Assembly: GCA_030731635.1 (NCBI GenBank)
Contig: JANQTR010000139.1
Span: forward strand, 1-11,669
Direction of reading: 5' to 3'
DNA: 11,669 nt
Origin: Erythrobacter sp.
Lineage (GTDB): Bacteria > Pseudomonadota > Alphaproteobacteria > Sphingomonadales > Sphingomonadaceae
Shown: positions 7,632-11,669 of the stretch, piece after piece
Layout of the letters: every line of letters starts with the position of its first letter
Position numbering within the stretch: position 1 is the stretch's first letter
Translations under genes and position numbers: made by a program
Notes under the pieces: model-generated
Databases searched by the model: none
Told to the model about the DNA's origin: nothing
Seen by the model: the letters and a program-made list of their open reading frames with translations, nothing else

Positions 7632-7681
7632 TCGGTCATTCACGGCTTGTTCAATGGCCCCTGCCTAGGCATGACAGCATT

Positions 7682-7996
7682 ATGAAACCGCATCGTCCCT
7701 TTGTCGTCTTGATCGCTGCCGTGATGGCCCTGACCGGCGCTGTCTATCCGCTGACTGCGCAGGATAAGCTGAGCGGCGATCAGGGTGAAGCCCGGCGCGA
7801 AATGAAGGCTGGCACCCAGCTGCCTTTGCGTGAGATCGAACGCCGCATCCTGCCGCAGATGCAGGGCAGCGAATACCTTGGTCCGGCTTACGATTCGACG
7901 GCGCGGGCGTACCGGCTCAAGTTTATTCGTGATGGCCGGGTGACCTATGTCGATGTTGACGCCCGCAGCGGGCGTATCATCGGCCGTTCGCGCTGA
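7682..7996 (+). CDS. Small exported PepSY domain protein
   Basis: This is a 104-aa protein with a signal peptide: MKPHRP, a hydrophobic core at 7-23, and likely cleavage after LTA at residue 26. A single PepSY-like domain follows: LPLREIERRILPQMQGSEYL (47-66), YRLKFIRDGRVTYVDVDARSGRIIG (77-101). PepSY domains are small periplasmic alpha/beta folds thought to bind or inhibit proteins such as peptidases. Short PepSY proteins are often encoded beside PhoP/PhoQ-like pairs, as here. The ATG at 7682 is chosen because it starts a clean signal peptide. A GTG at 7628 overlapping the SIMPL stop is possible but would put 18 odd residues before it. No strong Shine-Dalgarno precedes the ATG, so the start is less certain than the gene. 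Confidence 0.82.
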   Translation: MKPHRPFVVLIAAVMALTGAVYPLTAQDKLSGDQGEARREMKAGTQLPLREIERRILPQMQGSEYLGPAYDSTARAYRLKFIRDGRVTYVDVDARSGRIIGRSR

Positions 7997-8119
7997 TCCG
8001 CAGATTGCCATGCGTGATCATCGGGGGAAAGCAGCGGCAATAGCGCAGGCGGCTTGCTTGACGCCTTCATCCCAAAAGCCCACGACTTACCGTAAATCAA
8101 CGCAGGGAAATGGTGGATT

Positions 8120-8797
8120 ATGCGCATTCTGATCGTCGAAGACGAACCGACCCTCGGCGCGCAGCTCAAGTCGACGCTTGAGGGGCAGGGCTATGCTGTG
8201 GACCTGTCGGTTGATGGCGAAGACGGGCATTTCATGGGCTCGACCGAGGATTATGACGCTGTGGTGCTCGACCTCGGCCTGCCTGAGATTGACGGGCTGA
8301 CCGTGCTCGGCATGTGGCGGCGCGAAGGGCGCACCTTCCCGGTGCTGGTGCTGACCGCCCGCGATTCATGGTCCGACAAGGTTGCCGGGCTTGATGCGGG
8401 CGCAGATGATTATCTGGCCAAGCCATTCCAGACCGAAGAGCTGATTGCCCGGCTGCGCGCGCTGATCCGCCGCGCTTCAGGCAACACCTCGTCGGAACTC
8501 AATGCGGGCGATGTCCGGCTGGACACCCGTTCGGGCCGGGTGACGCTGGCGGGCGAGCCGGTCAAGCTGACCGCGCAGGAATACAAGCTGCTCAGCTATC
8601 TGATGCACCACAAGGGCAAGGTGGTGAGCCGCACTGAACTGATCGAACATATCTATGATCAGGATTTTGACAGGGATTCGAACACCATCGAAGTGTTTGT
8701 CACCCGCATCCGCAAGAAGCTTGGCGCAGACGTGATATCGACCATCCGTGGCCTCGGTTACAGCCTCGACGACCCCGCCGACGCTCCGCGCGCCTGA
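8120..8797 (+). CDS. OmpR/PhoP-family response regulator
   Basis: This 225-aa transcription factor is activated by phosphorylation from the kinase encoded next. The receiver domain (1-118) has the acidic pair E8/D9, phospho-acceptor D51 (in VVLDLGLPEIDG), T79 and K101 (in DDYLAKPF). The winged-helix DNA-binding domain (about 126-217) has KLTAQEYKLLSYL (149-161) and the recognition helix SNTIEVFVTRIRKKLG (187-202), and ends IRGLGYSLD. The segment YDQDFDRDSNTIEVF is typical of PhoP and the rhizobial FeuP group, which control envelope and cation-stress genes. The ATG at 8120 starts exactly at the conserved MRILIVEDE. The Shine-Dalgarno is weak (GGTGG only 3 nt away, AGGG 12 nt away). A 123-base gap separates it from the PepSY gene and may hold its own promoter. 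Confidence 0.94.
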   Translation: MRILIVEDEPTLGAQLKSTLEGQGYAVDLSVDGEDGHFMGSTEDYDAVVLDLGLPEIDGLTVLGMWRREGRTFPVLVLTARDSWSDKVAGLDAGADDYLAKPFQTEELIARLRALIRRASGNTSSELNAGDVRLDTRSGRVTLAGEPVKLTAQEYKLLSYLMHHKGKVVSRTELIEHIYDQDFDRDSNTIEVFVTRIRKKLGADVISTIRGLGYSLDDPADAPRA

Positions 8798-8840
8798 GGC
8801 GGCGGGCGCAGGCGGCGACGCGCGCACGGCCTTGCCCGAG

Positions 8841-8847
8841 GGTGAGG
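8841..8847 (+). promoter_or_regulatory. Ribosome binding site supporting the histidine kinase GTG start
   Basis: GGTGAGG lies 8 nt before a GTG at 8856. The frame is open back to a GTG at 8748 inside the response regulator gene, but I see no better site there. Confidence 0.5.
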
Positions 8848-8855
8848 CTGCTGGC

Positions 8856-10259
8856 GTGACCAATGCGCCCGCGTCAGTGATACCGCCTGCTCCGCGCGCC
8901 AGCCTTGCGCGGCGCATGGGGCTGATCGCGGCGGGATGGATTTTCGTGCTGTTGCTGGGCGGCGGCATCGCGCTGGAGCGCACGCTGACCACGCAGGTTG
9001 AAGACAATTTCGACGAACAGCTTGAATACATCCTTACCGCAATGATCGCCTCGGCAGAGATCGACCCCTTTGGCGAAGTGTGGTTCTATCGTGCGCTTGG
9101 CGATCAGCGGTTTCTGGAGCCGGGCAGCGGCCTTTATTGGCAGATTAGCGGCGCCAACCGTGAACCCTTGCCATCACGCAGCTTGTGGGATCGCACCTTG
9201 AAGCTGGAGGGCGTGGAAACCAAAGGCGAACACTTTGATAGCGAAGTGCATTTCTACAATTCTGACCAATTCGCGGGCGAACCATTGCGCCTTGCCGAAC
9301 GCACGGTGATCCTGCCGGGGAGCGAGACCCGCTGGACCTTCGCCGTCGCCAGCGCGACCGAACAGATGGACACCCAGATTGGCCGGGTGCGATTGATCCT
9401 GATCTGGAGCTTTGCAGTGCTGGGGCTGGGCCTGCTGGTGATGGCACTGCTGCAAATCCGCTATGGCCTTTCCCCGCTACGCCGGGTGCGTGCGGCGATC
9501 CAGAACCTGCGCACCACCGGCGCGGGGCGCATCACCGAAGCCCTGCCGCTGGAAGTGCAGCCGCTGGTGGAGGAGCTTAATGCGCTGCTTGAGCATTCGG
9601 AGAAGCAGGCCGAAGAAGCCCGCCGCCATGCGGGCAATCTGGCCCACGCGCTCAAGACTCCGCTGACCGTGCTGACCAATGCCGCCACGGCGCGCGCGCC
9701 AGACATCGGTGAAACGGTGATGCGCGAAACCCGGACGATGCAGCGCCATGTTGACCACCACCTTGCCCGCGCCCGCGCTGTGGGTCGCCGTGCGGTTGGT
9801 CATGCCCGAACCAATGTGATGGACAGCGCCGAAGCGGTGCGCCGCGCGGTGGAACGGCTTTATCCCGATGGCCGTCTGGATATCGACGGCAGCCGCAGCG
9901 CCACTGTCGCGCTGGAACGGCAAGATCTGGACGAACTGCTTGGCAACTTGATCGAAAACGCGGCCAAATATGGCGGCGGCAGTGTGTTCGTGACCATTGA
10001 TCCGGTTGATGACAACCATCCGCTCGATCCGAAACAATGCCTGATCTGGGTCGAGGATGACGGTACGGGCATCCCTGAGGCAGAGCGCGTGCGCATCTTT
10101 GATCGCGGTGTGCGGCTTGATACCGACAAGCCCGGCACAGGCCTTGGCCTTGCGATCGTGCGCGATGTTGCCGAAATTTATGGCGGCAGCGTCACCCTCG
10201 GCGTCAGTGAGGATTTGGGCGGTTTGCTGGTCGAACTGCGCCTGCCGCGCGCTGATTGA
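8856..10259 (+). CDS. Membrane sensor histidine kinase (PhoQ/FeuQ-like)
   Basis: This is the cognate kinase of the upstream response regulator, 467 aa from GTG 8856. It has membrane segment 1 at about 21-41, a periplasmic sensor of about 135 aa with no motif I recognise, and membrane segment 2 at about 178-200. A HAMP-like linker follows (PLRRVRAAIQNLRTTGAGRI region). The H-box is GNLAHALKTPLTVL with His264, the N-box ELLGNLIENAAKYG has Asn364/368, the G1 box is EDDGTGIPE (about 400-408) and the G2 box is GTGLGLAIV (427-435). The NLAHALKTPL form of the H-box is what I associate with PhoQ-type kinases. The start is uncertain: an in-frame GTG at 8748 would give 503 aa and overlap the regulator by 50 nt, but those extra residues are low-complexity Ala/Thr/Gly/Pro, and a better ribosome site supports 8856. 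An ATG at 8916 would clip the first membrane segment. Confidence 0.93.
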   Translation: MTNAPASVIPPAPRASLARRMGLIAAGWIFVLLLGGGIALERTLTTQVEDNFDEQLEYILTAMIASAEIDPFGEVWFYRALGDQRFLEPGSGLYWQISGANREPLPSRSLWDRTLKLEGVETKGEHFDSEVHFYNSDQFAGEPLRLAERTVILPGSETRWTFAVASATEQMDTQIGRVRLILIWSFAVLGLGLLVMALLQIRYGLSPLRRVRAAIQNLRTTGAGRITEALPLEVQPLVEELNALLEHSEKQAEEARRHAGNLAHALKTPLTVLTNAATARAPDIGETVMRETRTMQRHVDHHLARARAVGRRAVGHARTNVMDSAEAVRRAVERLYPDGRLDIDGSRSATVALERQDLDELLGNLIENAAKYGGGSVFVTIDPVDDNHPLDPKQCLIWVEDDGTGIPEAERVRIFDRGVRLDTDKPGTGLGLAIVRDVAEIYGGSVTLGVSEDLGGLLVELRLPRAD

Positions 10260-10348
10260 CGCCTTGGCGAAGGGTTTGTGCAAGACCTGCGTTGTACGGA
10301 TGACGAAGTAACAAACGCACAGGCAAGCGGGGCCATTTGCGCGCAAAC

Positions 10349-10972
10349 ATGACAGCCAGCGGCGAGCCATCCACAACCGCTTCACCCAACGCCGTTTCGG
10401 GTGATGATGCGGCATTGGCGGCGCGGTTGGCGGCGCGCGATTCGGCTGCCCTGCGTGATGCCATCGCGCTGCATGGTGATGCGCTTTACCGCGTTGCCTA
10501 TCGCATGACGGGTGATGCCCATGAGGCCGAGGATATCGTGCAGGAAGCCATGCTGCGATTGTGGGATCATGCACCAGGCATTGCCGCGCGCCATCCGCTT
10601 GGCAGTCAGGCAGCTGGCGCGCTTAGACTTGGCGGGTGGCTTCAACGGGTGGTGACCAACCTCGCGATTGACCGGCTGCGGCGCGCACGGCGTATTTCTG
10701 GCGAAGAGGTGCCCGATAGTGCGGATGACGCCCCGCTCGCCGATGCACGGATCGAAGCGGACGAACAGACCCGCTCCGCCCGTGCGCTGATTACCGCACT
10801 GCCCGAACGCCAGCGCGCAGCGATTGTGCTGACCTATTATGAGGAATTGTCCAATGCCGCCGCAGCCCAAACGCTCGACATGAATATCAAGGCGTTTGAA
10901 TCGCTGCTGCTGCGTGCGCGCACTGCGCTGCGCAATGCCTATGCGGCGCAGGCAGAGGGAGGCGCATCATGA
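10349..10972 (+). CDS. ECF-type RNA polymerase sigma factor
   Basis: This 207-aa alternative sigma factor has regions 2 and 4 only. Region 2 spans about 35-115: ALYRVAYRMTGDAHEAEDIV (45-64), QEAMLRLWDHA (65-75), then GWLQRVVTNLAIDRLRRARR (96-115). Region 4 spans about 143-200: ALITALPERQRAAIVLTYYE (146-165), then LSNAAAAQTLDMNIKAFESLLLRARTALR (167-195), the helix-turn-helix for the -35 element. The segment between WDHA and GWLQR (76-95) is longer than I expect. Group membership is uncertain; the LPERQRAAIVL/AFESLLLRAR pattern recalls ECF26-like factors. The ATG at 10349 lacks a close Shine-Dalgarno; a TTG at 10337, 4 nt after AAGCGGGG, would add four residues. The stop overlaps the start of the next gene by ATGA, indicating translational coupling. 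The 89-base gap upstream separates it from the kinase gene; I see no clear promoter there. Confidence 0.92.
   Translation: MTASGEPSTTASPNAVSGDDAALAARLAARDSAALRDAIALHGDALYRVAYRMTGDAHEAEDIVQEAMLRLWDHAPGIAARHPLGSQAAGALRLGGWLQRVVTNLAIDRLRRARRISGEEVPDSADDAPLADARIEADEQTRSARALITALPERQRAAIVLTYYEELSNAAAAQTLDMNIKAFESLLLRARTALRNAYAAQAEGGAS
10957..10962 (+). promoter_or_regulatory. Ribosome binding site inside the sigma factor 3' end
   Basis: GGGAGG lies 6 nt before the ATG at 10969, within the last codons of the sigma gene. It fixes the start of the coupled membrane protein. Confidence 0.75.
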
Positions 10973-11669
10973 GCGATGACGATATTCTTGCAGGCAGCCC
11001 GCTGGCACGCGCGCTTGATGATTATTCCGTCCCCGGCCTCAGCGCTGGATTTGCCGACCGGGTTATCGCCGCTGCAGAAACGCGCGCCGGGCCGCTGCCT
11101 GAGCTGCGCCGCAAAGCTGGCGGCGGCGGCGGAGCGGGCGGGCGCGGCTGGCGGATGGGGCAACGCATCGCGATTGCCACGCTCGGCTTTGGCGCGTTGG
11201 CGACGGCAGCGGCAGCGACCGGGGTGCTCGAACGGTTCGACATTCCCGTGCCATCGCCGCAGAAAGTATGGGCGAGTTTGGCCGGCACTTCCGCGCCTGC
11301 CGCAGCGGTTCCGGCGGCGCGCTCGCCTGATGCAAATGCGCCTACCGCACTTACCCGGGTTGAGATCGAAGGCCCGATCGACACCCCCGAAGAACTTGGC
11401 GAAGCGTTTCGCCGCATCGACGAAGTCCGCAAGGGCCGCAGCGACGCGCGCCGCCAGATCATCGACCAACGCTTCGAGCGCGCCATTGAACGCCGCCGCG
11501 CTGCGGGGCTGCCCGTCCCCGATGCCGAGCAGGAAGCCCGCCTGCGCCAGCGGATCGACGCGGCACAGGCCGAGCGCGAAGGGCGAGCGGCCAAGCGGGT
11601 CGAGGCTCGGCGGCAAGAAATGCGCGAACGGGTTGAAAACGGCGAAGCGCTGACGCGCGACAACCTGAT
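10969..11669 (+). CDS. Single-pass membrane protein, candidate sigma-factor partner (3'-truncated)
   Basis: The frame opens at ATG 10969, overlapping the sigma stop, and stays open through the window end (233 codons plus 2 bases). The N-terminal part (1-60) is cytoplasmic by prediction: it starts MSDDDILAGSPLARALDDYS and continues VPGLSAGFADRVIAAAETR, ending in a Gly-rich patch (51-60). One hydrophobic segment spans about 67-87 (IAIATLGFGALATAAAATGV). A Pro/Ala-rich stretch (about 92-127) leads to a highly charged Arg/Glu/Gln-rich helical region from about 136 to the end, with long coiled-coil potential. This is the usual shape of an anti-sigma or envelope-sensing partner: short inside, one membrane pass, outside domain. 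I do not recognise the family and see no ZAS zinc motif (HxxxCxxC). Coupled position makes a role in controlling the sigma factor the best inference. The opposite-strand frames here are shadows. Confidence 0.8.
   Translation, partial: MSDDDILAGSPLARALDDYSVPGLSAGFADRVIAAAETRAGPLPELRRKAGGGGGAGGRGWRMGQRIAIATLGFGALATAAAATGVLERFDIPVPSPQKVWASLAGTSAPAAAVPAARSPDANAPTALTRVEIEGPIDTPEELGEAFRRIDEVRKGRSDARRQIIDQRFERAIERRRAAGLPVPDAEQEARLRQRIDAAQAEREGRAAKRVEARRQEMRERVENGEALTRDNL

Noticed and set aside
7997..8119. TTGACG at 8058-8063 as a promoter for the response regulator
   Set aside because: No acceptable -10 element lies 16-18 bases downstream; the promoter may be here but cannot be assigned.
10260..10348. 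Autoregulatory ECF promoter before the sigma gene
   Set aside because: GTAAC near 10308 could pass as part of a -35 element, but no matching -10 at the right distance is visible.
9477..10574. A 365-codon open frame on the minus strand across the kinase and sigma genes
   Set aside because: It is antisense to two clear genes with intact motifs; long shadow frames are common in GC-rich DNA, and its product shows no recognisable domain.
10939..11663. Two minus-strand frames of over 200 codons at the right end
   Set aside because: The plus-strand frame from 10969 has a strong ribosome site, overlaps the sigma stop in the usual coupled way and stays open to the edge; the minus frames are Arg/Ala-rich shadows.

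Overview
The window is a GC-rich, densely coded stretch of a bacterial chromosome. It most likely comes from an alphaproteobacterium of the Sphingomonadales (Erythrobacter/Novosphingobium-like). That placement is inferred from four things: a DUF6456 protein, the PhoP/FeuP-type regulator paired with a 'NLAHALKTPL' kinase, the style of the secD-secF pair, and a palindromic AGAGCA...TGCTCT hairpin of a type I recall from alphaproteobacteria. No search was run. I see no rRNA, tRNA, CRISPR array, transposase, phage gene or integration site, and base composition looks even throughout. No stretch longer than about 125 bases lacks a gene.

Layout. (1) 1-2467 (+): the 3' part of secD, whose N-terminus lies off the left edge, then complete secF; together they form the accessory membrane complex of Sec protein export. 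(2) 2465-2517: a near-perfect 25-bp-arm hairpin that contains the secF stop codon and separates secF from the convergent gene. (3) 2533-4331 (-): a two-gene unit of an XRE-type DNA-binding protein (TTG start) followed 11 nt later by a GT4-type glycosyltransferase. (4) 4332-4424: a divergent control region with a small inverted repeat. (5) 4425-4904 (+): a DUF6456 protein of unknown function. (6) 4937-6781 (-): a Uup-type ABC-F ATPase, convergent with the DUF6456 gene. (7) 6888-10259 (+): a cell-envelope and signalling block of a periplasmic SIMPL protein, a small exported PepSY protein, an OmpR-family response regulator and a membrane histidine kinase. (8) 10349-11669 (+): an ECF sigma factor whose stop codon overlaps the start of a single-pass membrane protein. 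The second gene runs off the right edge and is a candidate regulator of the sigma factor.

How the genes fit together: most belong to envelope biology. They cover export of proteins (SecDF), sugar transfer (GT4), periplasmic proteins of uncertain role (SIMPL, PepSY) and two signalling systems that probably read envelope state (PepSY + two-component pair; sigma factor + membrane partner). I see no clear defence or mobile system and no strong case for a wholly new system. The best leads are the sigma factor with its unrecognised membrane partner, the hairpin that supplies the secF stop, and the XRE/degenerate-S24 regulator coupled to a glycosyltransferase.
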